From Dendrocalamus latiflorus (Eukaryota > Streptophyta > Magnoliopsida > Poales > Poaceae): a stretch of 64,000 nucleotides of DNA. The position numbers were made by a program, and so were the translations under genes. The notes below the pieces were generated by a model, which ran no database searches, had not been told where the DNA came from, and saw only the letters and a list, made by a program, of their open reading frames with translations. The stretch spans positions 26,809,627 through 26,873,626 of the forward strand of contig CM029645.1 of the NCBI GenBank assembly GCA_017311315.1. Reading direction: 5' to 3'. This document shows, piece after piece, positions 10,950 to 22,680 of this stretch; within the stretch, counting starts at the first letter, position 1, and each line of letters opens with the position of its first letter.

Positions 10950-12320
10950 AATGCTTCTCGGTGGTGAGCAGTGCTTGGGTCGAGGGCTCTCTGCTAGGGC
11001 TTGGTGGCTGCAGGACTTGGTGGTGTCGCGGCAGGCTCCCGAGCGGTGGCTCGTTGGCGGCCCAGCGGTGCGTGTGGGGGCGTGGGGGCGGTGGTGATGC
11101 TCGCGTGGAGCTGTGTCGAGGAGGTGCGGCGGTGCTCTGCGGCTCGGCCTAATGGAAGGCGGCGGCGGTCGTGTCTCGTCAGCGTCGAGAGTGCCGGCCA
11201 GCGGCGTGCGTCTCCGGCGTGCTGGCGCCCGGATCTGGTTGAGATCGGGTCCGGCGGCGTTGCTGAGGCTCGGCACGTAGAGGGTTTGGCTGGAGGTTGA
11301 TCTCTGCGGCTGGCGTCAGTGGAGGAGGAAGGCGAGAGGGAGTTGGCGGCGGAAGAAGTCCGCGGCGGCCTGCAGCGCCGAGGGGGCGGTGGCCGGTGTA
11401 GGCTCGGCAGCGCCCGAAGCCGCCGAGGGGGCGGAGGCCGGTGTCGGCTCGGCAGCACCCGAAGTCGCCGAGCGGCGGCAAGAACCAGTGGGAGCGAAGG
11501 GAAGAAGGCGTTGGAGCGGGTGGGCGGGCACGCGGAGCAAGCTGGCGAGCAAGCAGGCGGAGCGGGTGGGCGCGCTGAAGCGCGCCGTTCGGCGGGTGGA
11601 GGAGGCCGACCAGCGCCGGTGGCGGCGGCCGGGGTGCGGCAGGTGGTGCGGCTGCTGGGTTTGTCCTGGGAGTCTTGGCGCGGCTTTGCTCGAGCGGGAA
11701 GGCTTGGCGCGGCGATGGGCGACTTAGTGCGCCGACGGCCGTTGGTTTGGAAGCGGTTCGTCACGGAGTTCAAGGGTGGCTATGCCATGACCTTGAAGCT
11801 TGCAGGACCCTGGTGTGCTGGTGGCGGTCTATTCTGTGTGGGGGTAATGCGAGGGTTGCTGTGGATGTGCGGGCGAAAGCCTTGCCGGAGTTCTTTCCGG
11901 TCTCGACAACTATGACGCCTTCGGGCGCCATTTTCCTTCCTGGAGGGTTGTCATGGCACTCCATAGCCCTCATGTGTTCTGTTCTCCAGGTGAAAGCTGT
12001 GTCTCGGTGAGGCGGGCGGCGTCGGCGACCCTCGTCGCCTTCTTGAAGACGTTGTCTCGGAGGTTCATCTTCACGCAAAGTAGACCGAAGGTGTGATGGC
12101 TCAGTTGGATGAGGATAGGGGCTTGGTTGAAAACAAGGACGGAGAAGAAGTTCTGAAACTTAGTCTTTCTAGCTTTTTCATAGTCCTTAAGGTCTCTTTC
12201 TTGTTGTTTAGTACTCGTCAGTGTTGACGCTTTGAGCCTAAGAGCTCGTGTAACTTTTGGCTGTATATATCCCAAGTGGATATAGAGGCCGGATTTTATA
12301 TCCGTTATCTAAAAAAAAGG
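10950..12320 (+). mobile_element. GC-rich non-LTR retroposon remnant with A-tail
   Basis: A strongly GC-rich tract (10950-11760) leads into CGCCTTCGGGCGCCATTTTCC, a GAGGCGGGCGGCGTCGGCG stretch, and a 3' end with TCGTGTAACTTTTGGCTGTA and CCGGATTTTATATCCGTTAT followed by an A-run (about 12311-12319). This arrangement is familiar from grass non-LTR retroposons. Long open frames on both strands reflect GC content and carry no recognisable domain. Subfamily unknown. Confidence 0.55.
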
Positions 12321-12334
12321 AGAATCACATTACA

Positions 12335-12803
12335 ATTGCAGGTTACAAGTCCAAGGGCAGGGATTACAATCTTCTTCATCACTGGAGGCCGAAGCTCAAG
12401 CTCTCCTACAGGCAGTTCAAATAGCTAACTTTCTGAATTTGACCACAAGCACCTTTTTCCTTGATTGTCAGGTTCTTGCTCGGGCCATCTCTGAAGGAGA
12501 CATGCTCAACAAACCAGGGCACTGGAAGATCAGGCCGATCTTGCTGCAAATCAGAGAACTGTGTCAATCCATGCAGGTGCAGTTCGTTTACATCAGCAGG
12601 CGAAATAATCAGGAGGCAGCAACTAGCAAAAGAAGTTATTACAAAATATTCCATCAATGCTTATCATAACTGCTCCACTGTATTTCATGCCATTACCTGC
12701 CCATTCTTGTTCTAACCGTCACTTTGTAATGAACTTATGTACTATATCCTGTTTGCGATGGATTCAGCCCCCATAGGGCCTTTTACCCTTCAAAAAAAAG
12801 GCT
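12335..12803 (+). pseudogene. LINE fragment: RNase H-like domain plus 3' tail
   Basis: An open frame at about 12361-12666 reads SSLEAEAQALLQAVQIANFL, then FFLDCQVLARAI, PGHWKIRPILLQIRELCQ and FVYISRRNNQEA. These are the hallmarks of the RVT_3/RNase H-like domain found in plant non-LTR elements and their domesticated relatives. The D of the FLDCQ motif is a typical active-site position. The following sequence (CCCCATAGGGCCTTTTACCC then an A-run at 12796-12802) looks like a LINE 3' end. The RT and endonuclease parts are missing, so this is a 5'-truncated copy. Confidence 0.75.
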
Positions 12804-13312
12804 TCAAACTTGAAGGCGATGTTTTGCTACAAGATTTGGCAGATAACCCACTTAGGAAATGTGACTAGGAAGCAAGCCAGTTACCACTTTGTAATAGTAA
12901 CAATGAGATGGCAATAATTGGAAATGTGGGTGACCTGTGGAAAAAACTGATGCTCATTGCAAAAGTTAAGAACAATATCTTGCCATTAGTACTTGGCAGA
13001 TGTTATGATACTTCTTTTTTTCTGAACCCAATGGAAAAGTTTAATTTGTTAAAGATATAGTAATAGTACAATACAAAAAATAATAGTATTATAGAGATGG
13101 CTTTGAAGATAAAGAGCAGAAATTATGGCTTTTGAGAAAGACAATATTCTGACAACATGCTTTAGGAATTCTGATCCTTGTCTTGTGTCCGGTAGTAACC
13201 ATCCAACCTGCTCCTTTTCCTCTTAACTACAGTGAAGTATGAAAAAAAAACACATGCACACACACAGGTAGTTCGCATAAATTGGCTAAGCATAAGCATC
13301 AAAGGGTAAACG
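12804..13312. other. Intergenic sequence between LINE fragment and MULE
   Basis: AT-rich non-coding DNA. No open frame, RNA gene or paired repeat was recognised. Confidence 0.4.
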
Positions 13313-13322
13313 AGCCAATGGT

Positions 13323-16300
13323 TAATTTAAAAAAAACAAATCTATTTTTTACTAATATTACATAAATATATCATCGCTTATAAAAATATGGAAATAATCC
13401 TCTGCAGTCAAATCAAATGGTGACAAAGGCCTATTGCCATTTGAATTGGCGACTGTTATATGTGGAGTCATGTGTGGCAGCATGTAGGGCTGTATTGCCA
13501 ATTCGACTGGCGGTAGAGACTGTGTCCAATTCAACTAGAGACAGAGCCCATGTCGCCAATTCGAATGGCGATAGAGTTCTGTGGTAGTGTTGTCACTTCA
13601 GCTTGAAAAAACAGGCGGCATGGTACTGTCTTTTCTAACTGAAAAGGCTACAGACTCACTTGTCGCAATGCATGTTGTTACCATTACCCCTTCATTACGC
13701 TGCTGAGAAGGGGGCTATTTCGTGCTCATAACAAAAACATGTAGTACGACAACTTTATAAAGAAACCAGAACAAAGAGTAAATAGTGTATCACTGTGAAT
13801 ATCATAGCACATGGCTAACGCATAGCAGCATATTACAAAGACCAACTAACTCAAACAAACCTACATAGGGTTCCTCCTAGGCGCTACCCCACAAGTGGCC
13901 CCGTCTTTGCACCGGCACTATCGTGAGCTGACGGGTAGGTCCATTGGTCAAGTGCGTGTCATGACCAGGCTGGGCGAGCCTTGGGTGTAGGAATCGCAAT
14001 GTCCTGCCGAGTCTGCTGACTCAATCTTGGTGTGTCAGAGAGCTGCAAACCGCCAAGGACTTCCTCCGCCTCATCCTTCAGGGGTTGAGCTAACCAGTCG
14101 TCCATTGGGTGATCATCGTTGTCCCTGCAAGGAAGATATGATACAATTGAAATATCTTTCCAAAGTCGAGTGAACGCGACGAGAAGTGAGTGGTATACCT
14201 GGGTACATCGTTGTTGTAGGGGCAGTACCCTGCCAAGAAGAGCCCCTACCACGTTCGGTGGAGGCGCGCTGGGTGCGTGCCACGTGCGCGGTGTGCTGTG
14301 GCTAAACCCTCAGCATGTATCACTTAAGCACATGGCGCCACGTCGATCCTCCTCGTCCTGCACGACATCAGCGAGACGATGCGCTTAGCCTTGTCTCTGA
14401 TCCAGCCAAGCGTGGCTTTGAGCCTGTCGTATCCGGTCCTCGACATCAGAGATGTCAAATTATCGAGAACCTCCCTCATGAGATCACTCTGTGCGGAAAG
14501 GAAAATATGTTAGAACTAATGTGGCCATAAGTATTATAATATAATTAATTGTGTGTTGCTAATAGAGTGATGAAATGCGGAGTCTGGCTGTTGGGGTAGG
14601 TGTTTGCCGTGCCAGCAAAGTGTCTCGGTGGATATGTGGATGGGCCCAGGTCGATATGTGGACGTCCGATCTAGAAGCACTTGAACGACCACAGCTGTAG
14701 TAGGAGCGAGCATCCGAAAAGTGTGGAGTTCTCCATCGTCCCCCGACACCCGTCACAAAGTCCATAGTACATGGCAACCAGTACCGCCAGTCCCCACGCA
14801 CGTTGTGAGACGTCCTCCCAACTCTGCGTCCGTTGTCCCCATGGATCATGTGCTTGTCCATGCGGTCTCTACGAATCTGTGGGTAACACCGTTGTCCCCA
14901 TGGATCATGTGCTTGTCCATGCTATCTCCATGGACCTATGGGTAACTTACCGAGGGCAACAGAGAGCTCTTGGGTGCCTATTGCGAGCTTCTTCGCTACC
15001 TCGTGTGCTTCATCATCAGATCAACCAGTACCTTCCACAATGCATCAAACTTTCTATGCTAGTTCAAATCACAAAACCTCTTGAAAAGGTTCATCAGGTC
15101 CTTCCTAAATTGATTGCAGAAATTAGCACTCATGTGCTTCTTGCACTATCTACTCAGCAAACCAGGCCATAGGTATGGCTAGTCTACACCTTGCTGCTAC
15201 AACATAATTGCCTTCACTAAACCAGCATGTCGATTATGTATGATGCAGACCCGTAGGCGGTTGCCCACAACACCAGCTTTTACGTTCCTAGGATAGTACA
15301 CGCAACTGTTGATGTTATCACTCTTGACAAATGCAAATGCCACAGAAAGAACCTAGTTTGTGCCATCCATTACGATTGCAGTCAGTATCTGGCCCTTGTA
15401 TTTCCCAATCAAGAAGATACCATCCACGCAGACCAACGAACAACAGTGTTTGAATGCATTGATGCACGCACCCAAAGCAAAGAATGTTCGCTTAAGTATC
15501 ATCTTTCTGAGAATCACTTCGAGGACAGTTCTAGAATATCAACATAGGTCACAGGGTTCTTTTTATTGTATGACTTGGAGCAGACCAGGTAGGTTGTGGT
15601 ATGAGTCTTCAAACATACCGAACCTTGATTCAAATATCTCCTGTCTCGCCCAACAAGCCTTAGCATAGCTTATTATGTATTGGAACATTTGCTCCACCAC
15701 AAGAATATTGGAATATGGCTCAAAATCCAAGTTATCGACAATCTCTCTGTACATGACATTTGCAACAAACCCTAAAGACATGTTTCTGTGGGATTACATG
15801 GACTTTGTCGCCACACAAGTGTGCAAAACTATGAAGCACTTCCAATGGGTGTCCTACACAGGCTGGTACGCATGGACTCGCCAAGGGTATCCTCTATCTC
15901 ACACTTCATGTCATACACGAGCGGACTGGACTTCACCACCTTAAAATATCCTCCTCAATGACATTGCCCACAACTTGGCTATTTCGTGCACCCCCCCCCC
16001 CCTTTACTTTTGGTGAATATTCCTTGGCTGACCTCATTCTGCGAGTACTCCCAAGCCACCCGCTCACCTGCACTCGTTACTAGCATGTCGAATTTGTATG
16101 CCTTCCACTTTGATGGGACGGTCCGATCACCTCCGCCCTGCTCATCAACAGAAGTTTCGTCACCTAACAGTGCCTTGTAGTCACGGTCTTCGAGCTCCAT
16201 TTGTACCACCTAGGCTTCAATCAGCTCATCTTCATCTGCAATCCCCATGGGTTCCTACGCCTCAACCAAACGAGTCTTCAGCCTTGGCTTTGACCAAGTC

Positions 16301-17688
16301 GGTACCACCTACCCCTTCTTGGTTCAATGAATACGGCGCACTTTGGCTAGCCTACCCAACTTTTTCGGCATCACCACCAATGGCATCTTCTTACGTCACA
16401 TGAGCCGGGTGGACTTTCTCATAGGCTTATGCTAGCAAAACTAGCGGCCATCCATGCTCTATCACCAATCTCATGTAGGAGCTCCACGAATTTCGCCCCT
16501 TAAGTTCCACTAACTCCTAGTACGTGCTTTGCCATGCCCGGGTAGCAATGCCATGCAACTTCAAGTCGTGTAACGTATAATCCAGCGAGAATAACTACTA
16601 CAACTATCTCACAACAGTGCCCCATAGACGTTGCTCTACATTTGACAGACCAGCCATCACTGACGAAAAATTGTCCAATTCGACTCCTTCACCCAGTCGT
16701 GGAATCCATTCTCCATAGTGTATTTTAAAAACTACTCATTCAAACATACCTTTCAATCATTCAACAAATATCTCATATTAACAACAGCTACTCGTTTGTT
16801 GAAATAAGTGCGTAAGTAGACTAAATAATAAACTTGTTGGTCAAAAATAAACTTGCAATAGAGGGGATTTGTCCAACGTGTGACACCCTAGACGAAGACA
16901 ACTATTCGTACTTGTCCTATAAAAATCTAAATTACTATGTATGCTTCACCTCCACAACCAACAGAGCTAATGATGGATCCTACACATTGTATCCTCTATT
17001 TTTCGAATAAATCTATGTACCAAAGCTAAGAATGAAAAACTAATCGATGCACTACGACTAAAAGTTCTGTAAGTCTACACAAACTACTCTAGAGGACTAC
17101 ATATGTACAACTACACTATTTATAACTACCCAATATAACTACATATTTCTATTTACATATCTGAAGACTATCCAATACAACTACATATCTAATTATTCTA
17201 TTTGCTAGCTTACCATGGTTTCAAAATAAAATCTACAAAGAAACAAAGAACTCACATTTGCAGAGATCAACTCCTCCTGCTCCCTTCTCTCTCCTCTCCT
17301 CTCTTTTCTTTTCTTCTCCTCCGGTCTTCTCCCACCTTTCTTTTTTTTTTATTGAACTACAATGAATTTCGAATGTTTTTTTGTTGCCTTTTTATAGGTT
17401 GGCTTTTGCCACCATTTCAAATGGCGACAGAGTGTGCGGGAGCCTCTACCGCTATTTGAAATAGCGATTAAAGCTACAGAACTTCTGTAGTCATTTCAAT
17501 TGACGATTGGTCTCTTTGTCGCCATTTCCCATAGCTCCGACGTGGCACTCTAGAGTCCATTGGTTCGACGACATAGCTTTTGTCGCAATTTGCTGCCCCA
17601 GATTGAAATGACGATAGGACCTCTGTAATTTTTTAAGCGATAATATATTTATGTAATATTACTAAAAATGTATTATTTAAAAAAAATC
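13323..17688. mobile_element. Decayed Mutator-like element with 10-bp target duplication
   Basis: AGCCAATGGT stands at both borders (13313-13322 and 17689-17698). Just inside, the ends are inverted: TTTACTAATATTACATAAAT at the left corresponds to ATTTATGTAATATTACTAAA at the right, then ATATATCATCGCTTA against TAAGCGATAATATAT. The similarity continues into GCCATTTGAATTGGCGAC-type motifs (13425-13590 and 17400-17600), so the TIRs are long. A 9-11-bp target duplication and long TIRs are the Mutator pattern. The interior holds a broken transposase on the minus strand. Confidence 0.88.
13950..16420 (-). pseudogene. MULE transposase pseudogene
   Basis: Read on the minus strand, the N-terminal part lies at about 16209-15979. 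A conserved segment at 15781-15563 reads YSNILVVEQMFQYIISYAKA and FEDSYHNLPGLLQVIQ. The MULE DDE core follows in 15500-15050: LVCVDGIFLIGKYKGQILTA, then FAFVKSDNINS, CIIHNRHAGLVKAI and NQFRKDLMNLFKRFCDLN. Several in-frame stops interrupt the core, for example after IVMDGTN and after VKAIML. A C-terminal remnant lies at 14252-13959. VDG and the DRH-like NRH position (D replaced by N) are where catalytic acids are expected. The copy cannot encode a working enzyme. Confidence 0.8.
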
Positions 17689-17698
17689 AGCCAATGGT

Positions 17699-18406
17699 AG
17701 TGTTCAAATAACAAAGTTAACGCCCAAGAACTCGTCAGGAATGTTACCAAGAGAACACAAAGACCAAATGAAAATATTCAAAGTACTATAACGGAAAAGA
17801 TCTGACAGTGATGTCCAAGTAAACAATGCCCAACATACCTGTTTGGGGGTGAGGTTATCCAAGAAGCAAAAAACAAATTGCAAAACTAATGGAGTGGGAT
17901 TGGTTGATGGGGATGGTGAACTAACAAAATGCCCAAATTCTCACTCATGGAATGTGACCTAGCGGGGAAAAAACATGGATCCAAGACGATCATGCGAAGT
18001 CCTATTGGCCAATGTGACCAGAAAGCAAGATTTAACAAGCCAATGACCTCATGGAGGGAAAAGTGAAAAGGATGCTAAGGTAAACCATGTATATCCAAAA
18101 GAGACATGAATGGGTGAGCTCCAATAAAGATATAACTATGACTCATGCAAGAACGTAAGAACAATAATACTAAGATATGAGTGATGAAAAAGGCAAAGTG
18201 AAGTCAAATAAACAAGAAGAATCAGCAAGAACTATCAAACATGAACTAAACCACTGGTACTAATTAAGCATGACTTTAGGACGCCACTGATCCAACCACT
18301 TACTTAAGGTACAGAAATCCTATGCTATCCATCGTACTAATGGTTTGGCAGTGGTATTCATGAGAGAATAGGGGCACATGTAACTTCTCATAGCTAAGGT
18401 GAACAC
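17699..18406. other. Intergenic sequence, no gene seen
   Basis: AT-rich, non-coding sequence between two DNA transposons. Nothing in it could be assigned. Confidence 0.4.
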
Positions 18407-18415
18407 GGATGCACC

Positions 18416-18896
18416 CAAGGTTATCAGAATCTCGATTCTGTCATACGATCCTAAGATTTTATGATTCAAGATTGACTAGACCGATTTGATTCTATAGAAT
18501 CTTAATATGATAGAATTTTAATGTTCTTACGATTCTACCCAAATTTCTGTAGGATCATGATCAAAATTTTCATACGGTCCTACTCGATTCTATTGTTTTA
18601 TTATAAATAATTACTTGTATACTTCTTTTAATTGAAAATTTTAACTTTTATCTTTTTATGTTCACTATAATTACCATAAAATAACACATGATCTTATCTT
18701 TACTCTATAATTTATAAAGAAAAATTCAAAAAATATAATTTTAAAAATGCAGTAGTGTTATAATACACTTTAGATTTTTTTAAAGTGTTTCTTTGATAGA
18801 ATCAGGTAAGATATTAGATTCTACATCGATCCTACGATTTACGATCCTACCAAAAAACCTCCGATCCAATTCAGGATCATGATTCTGACAACCTTA
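18416..18896. mobile_element. hAT-like MITE with GGATGCACC target duplication
   Basis: GGATGCACC flanks both ends (18407-18415 and 18897-18905). The left end is CAAGGTTATCAGAATC; the right end is GATTCTGACAACCTTA, whose reverse complement TAAGGTTGTCAGAATC matches it. The interior is a run of GATTCTA/CGATCCTA-type repeats and non-coding. TIR sequence and an 8-9-bp duplication point to hAT; a Mutator-type MITE remains possible. Confidence 0.8.
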
Positions 18897-19232
18897 GGAT
18901 GCACCAACAGAGCACCAAATTTTTTACCATGTGAGTATGTGATCAGGGACGAGATTATCAGGAGACTAGCATCTGTGAACTTAATAAGTACTAAGAAACA
19001 GTTGAGAATGAACTGAACAGAAGCTACCATGACATTTAAGCTAAACATTAGTAAGTATCACTGTGGAGAGAGCTATCAATTAGTGATCATAATGTTTTCC
19101 TTTTCTTATCACAGAACTGACGAAATTGAGCAGCTAAAGAGGCAAAAGAACTAGGCAATGCCATCTCAGTAAGATCTAGTAATACTTTCCCTCTATAAAT
19201 TTGCTCTCAATTTTGACGGCCTGAAGTCAATT

Positions 19233-21504
19233 TTAACGGCCTGAAGTCTGAATTGGGCGCCAAGCAGATGCAGTGAGTAGGCACAGATCCTTCCATCCGA
19301 GCTTCAGAGCACCATTCTCCTCGACGAACGTGTACCCGTCGGAGGGGAACATGCCAAGAAGCAGGGCGGCTTGCGCGGCGGCGCTGCCCGCCAGTGACGC
19401 CATGCAGAACCCTGACTGCGCGAGCTTCTCGCGCCAGCTCCCAAACTTGACGTCCCCCGTGCGCGCCGGCCCGCCGACGGCCAGCACGTTGCGGATCTCC
19501 CGCGAGAGCAGCTGCTGCTCCACGACATGCCGCTCCTGGTTGTCCTCGCGGTAGCTCGCATCCAGCGAGTCAAACAGCGCCGAGTAGTAGTGGATGGCCT
19601 CCACGAAACGCGCCAGGAAGGGGCCTGAGTGGCTCAGGTCCTGCTCCACCATTGTTACCACCTTCGGCGCCAACCTGATCCAGTGGTCCGCAGACTCAAG
19701 ATCAGTACAGCAATTTATGGTGATTCTATTCGACTAGGACAGACTCAACCGGCAACATTTAGCATTCCAGTCCACTACAGAAAAGCCAACACCTCAGATG
19801 AGCTTTCTAGCTTCGCTTTTGTGATCCGAACTAAGAACTGATTAGTAGTACCAGATGACAGTCACGTCATTTTAATAATCAGCATCTGTGGCACTTAGAA
19901 CAAGAAAGTTGAAAAGTATCGGCATGAAAAGTTGGTCATGATATAAGAACTTTTAGCTCGCTCTTAGTGATCCACAAACCAAATGGAAGCGAAATCTTTT
20001 CAACTTCTCGGGTCACCAAAGACCATGGAAGAGCTTACTATGGCGAAAGCAGTAGAAAGTTGCAACCTTTTTAGCCCCAAAACGCAATTTTTTACTACCC
20101 TTAAATCAATGGTGTACTTGTACCAGTACTACCATTGATGGGTTGATGTGTAAGTCACATTGACACATTGGTGAAGAGAAGTGAAGGCTGAAAAGTATGC
20201 AAGATTTGACAGTGGAAGCAGCATTGGTACCTCTGGATGAGCCAGAGCGTGTTGGAGTCTGAGCCGGTGACATCGTAGAACGAGTGGTGCAGCCAGTGGA
20301 CGGCGACGGCCTCGCGCCGCGTGACGCCCAGCTTCTCCGGGTCAAGATTCCCGGCCTTGTCCGCCACCGGGCAGAACTCGAACGGCAGCCCTAGCGTGTC
20401 CGCGAAGTCCGACAGCCGCTTCCCCGTCGCCTCCAGCGCCTCGATGGACGCGCCCAGCCCCGTCAGCCTCACCCTCGGCGGCCCGCCGGGGCGCGACGCC
20501 AGGATGTGGAAGAGCCCCGGCCACTGGAGCCCCTGCATGATGTCGAGGTCGATGATGTGCACGCGCTCCTCCCGCTCGAACGCTTCTTGGATGGCCTGGT
20601 TCGCCGTGAAGTGGGAGAACTTGACGAACGGGCTGATGCCGTTGAACACCTGGAACGCCGCAGCGACGCGGCGGTGGAGGCGCGCGGCGGCGGGGGACGC
20701 GTGCGGCAGCGGCGCGTATAGCCCCAGGCAGGAGCTGACGAGGCGCGCGGACATGGCCTCCGCGAAGTAGGCGGCGACGCGCTGCGTGGAGGTGCCGAAC
20801 GGCGTTGCGAGCTCGGCGATCTCCAGCAGCGCCCGGTGCGCCTCGTCGAGGTTGTCCGCGTTCACCGACTCCGCGCACTGCAGCAGCAGCGTCAGCAGGT
20901 GCAGCCCGTCCTCGTCGCGCTGCTTCCTCCGCTGCTCCTCTTTCCGCTCCTTGGCAGCCGCCGCTGCGGCGGCCGCGGCCGCAGCTGCCGTTTCCTCCGC
21001 GGAGGGGGCCTTAGGGGACTGCGGTGGGTTCTGCTCCTCCTCGCGGCGCCGCTTGTCGGGGGGTGGGGGAGGAGGGAGAACCGCGACCGGTGGGGCGGCG
21101 GCCGTGGTGTCGGGGAGGAGGACAGGCGGAGGGGCGGGGTCGGATGTGAGGGAGCGGAGGCGGAGCTCGAGGAGGGAGGCGAGGCCGGGGTTGCAGGGGT
21201 GGATGATCTCGCGGACTTTGTGGATGAGCTGCGTGATGGAGACCGCGGCGCCGCTGCTCCCGATGATGTCCCGGATGATGCCGTCCACCCAGGCCGTGGT
21301 GGACTCGGGCGCCGGCGCCGGCGCGGCGACGTCCATCTCCGCCTGCTGGAAGGCCGGGAGCTGAGTGGGCAGCGCGGGCAGCTGCGCGCTGGCGGACGAC
21401 GGCGGCGCGCCCGCCGCCGCCGCGGTGACGTCGGAGAGGTCTCCCGTGACATGACGCCGTGGCGGAGGCAGGTCCATGTCGAGCGCAGGGCGCTTGCGGA
21501 CCAT
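19233..21504 (-). CDS. SCR: SCARECROW, GRAS-domain transcription factor
   Basis: Exon 1 runs 21504-20231 and exon 2 19674-19233, with a 556-bp GT-AG intron; the single intron is typical of SCR. SCR acts in the nucleus with SHR in endodermis/cortex and leaf patterning (family knowledge). Visible are the N-terminal block TTAWVDGIIRDIIGSSGAAV, an alanine run, QRRKQRDEDGLHLLTLLLQC (LHRI), VHIIDLDIMQGLQWPGLFHI (VHIID), the LHRII region, RFVEAIHYYSALFDSLDA (PFYRE region) and WKDLCLLTASAWRP (SAW). The start used is the ATG at 21504 (MVRKRPALDMDLPPPRRHV, Kozak-like GCCATGG), giving 571 residues. The ATG at 21689 encodes MGSSSLLLFPSSSS, the expected grass SCR N-terminus, but in another frame (see findings). 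Minus-strand codons are strongly G/C-ending. Confidence 0.93.
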
Positions 21505-21689
21505 GGCGGCTTGTTGATGATCAAGGTGCTGGAGGTAGAGGAGGAGATCGTCGGAGGAGGAGGGGAGGGGCGGCAATAAGGAGTGGGAAGAGGTGGTGGT
21601 GGTGGCATAAGAAGAAAAGGAGGGGGGCAGTGGGAGGCGGCGGAAGCGGAGGAGGACGAGGGGAAGAGGAGGAGGGAGGAGGAGCCCAT
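21505..21689 (-). other. Displaced N-terminal coding segment of SCARECROW
   Basis: From the ATG at 21689 the minus strand encodes MGSSSLLLFPSSSSASAAS. A second frame, open from the TTG at 21702, encodes SSYATTTTSSHSLLPPLP and runs directly into MVRKRPAL. Cereal SCR joins these two parts in one frame. A one-base change near the C6 run (G6 on the plus strand, 21622-21627) would explain the break. I do not restore it. Confidence 0.7.
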
Positions 21690-22040
21690 CTACAAACGCC
21701 AAGGAGAAGCAGCCGCGCGCATGGCGATCCAGCGAGGAGCGCGGGAGCGGTTGGGATTCGGGGCAAGTGGCACTGCAATTTTTATGAGTTTTGGCGCCGC
21801 GCTGCCTGCTGCTGCTGAGCTGAGACTCTCTGCTAGTGGGCGGCGGCCAAGGAAGACAGGCACCGTACCCTATTTTTTTTTTCTTTTTACGAATCTCGGC
21901 CGTTCCATTCGAGATGAATGAACTAGATCGAACGCTACAGCGCTATGGCTACTACACGCAATTTCCACTGCAGCGCAATTGCTACTAATAAAGGTGAGAG
22001 TCGGCCGGACTTATCCGTGCCAGTCCGAGGCCTGGCTAGC
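21690..22040 (-). promoter_or_regulatory. Presumed 5' flank of SCARECROW
   Basis: This upstream sequence is GC-rich near the gene and becomes AT-rich beyond 21860. No specific element could be identified with confidence. The assignment rests on position alone. Confidence 0.35.
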
Positions 22041-22049
22041 TTAGCAAAG

Positions 22050-22340
22050 GCACGCCATGTGGCGGGCCATATTGGCACGGCACGAACCGCAGGTCGTGCT
22101 AGGCTTGGTAATTTGGTCCATTGGGTGGCACGGCACGACGTAGTGTGTCGTGTTTGGGTCGGCTCGGCATGGCGGGCACGGCTGGCACGGCGGCGTCTGC
22201 CTCGCCTCCCGCATGGTGCGTCGCCTCGGTGCCTTAGAATCCCGTACGGCGTGCCGCCTCGGTGCCTCGCCTCCCATGTTGCGTTAAGGGGGAGGAGGAA
22301 GGAGTTGGGGCAGCAGCGGCTGGGGATGACCGGTTAGGGT
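22050..22340. repeat. GGCACGGCACG-rich repeat
   Basis: Irregular repetitions of GGCACGGCACG, GGCTCGGCATGGCGGGCACG and CTTGGTAATTTGG form a GC-rich island. A related tract (GGGCCGTGCCTGGGCCTGG, AAGCCGGCATGACAC) lies at 23255-23450. The two could be ends of one element, but I could not prove this. Confidence 0.5.
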
Positions 22341-22403
22341 GGGAATGAATTAGTTTTTGGAGGTGTCATGTATGTATGTGTGTGTGTATATATACACACA
22401 CAC

Positions 22404-22680
22404 TAGTTAGAGACCCGTGCATTGCAACAGAGTCATAAAAATAATGAGACGGAACTTACTGCCTAACCAACTTCACACATCAAATATTAGAGAGCAAGCG
22501 ACAGAGAGAGAAGGGTGGCTAGAATGCGCGAGGTGATGGGGAAAGTGGAGGGGGTGGGCGGTTGTATCCTGAGAGAGAGGAGGAGGAGAGAGACGAATGG
22601 TCTAGATCAAATCGGATGGCTGAGAAGAGAGGAGAGAGAATGGATCAACCACCAACTCACACTTTTATAATAGTAATGTG
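22404..22680 (-). mobile_element. Possible non-autonomous Helitron
   Basis: On the minus strand the segment starts near CATTACTATTATAAAAGTGT and ends GCAATGCACGGGTCTCTAAC then TAGT. Both ends resemble grass Helitron termini (CTATTATAAAAG at the 5' side, a CACGGG-containing 3' end closing in CTAG before T). The 3' hairpin is not clear and there is no coding capacity. A TG/TA palindromic microsatellite (22372-22403) abuts it. Confidence 0.35.

Noticed and set aside
10746..11915. Overlapping frames of 100-259 codons on both strands
   Set aside because: High GC content keeps all frames open. The sequences are R/A/P/G-rich without domains and fit a retroposon tract.
13428..13590. Repeated GCCAATTCGAATGGCG words as a regulatory operator array
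   Set aside because: They recur inverted at the other end of the same element (17400-17600) and are explained as MULE terminal repeats.
20786..21579. Long plus-strand frames over SCARECROW exon 1 (192 and 247 codons)
   Set aside because: They are antisense shadows of a GC-rich exon. The minus strand carries clear GRAS motifs and the expected intron.
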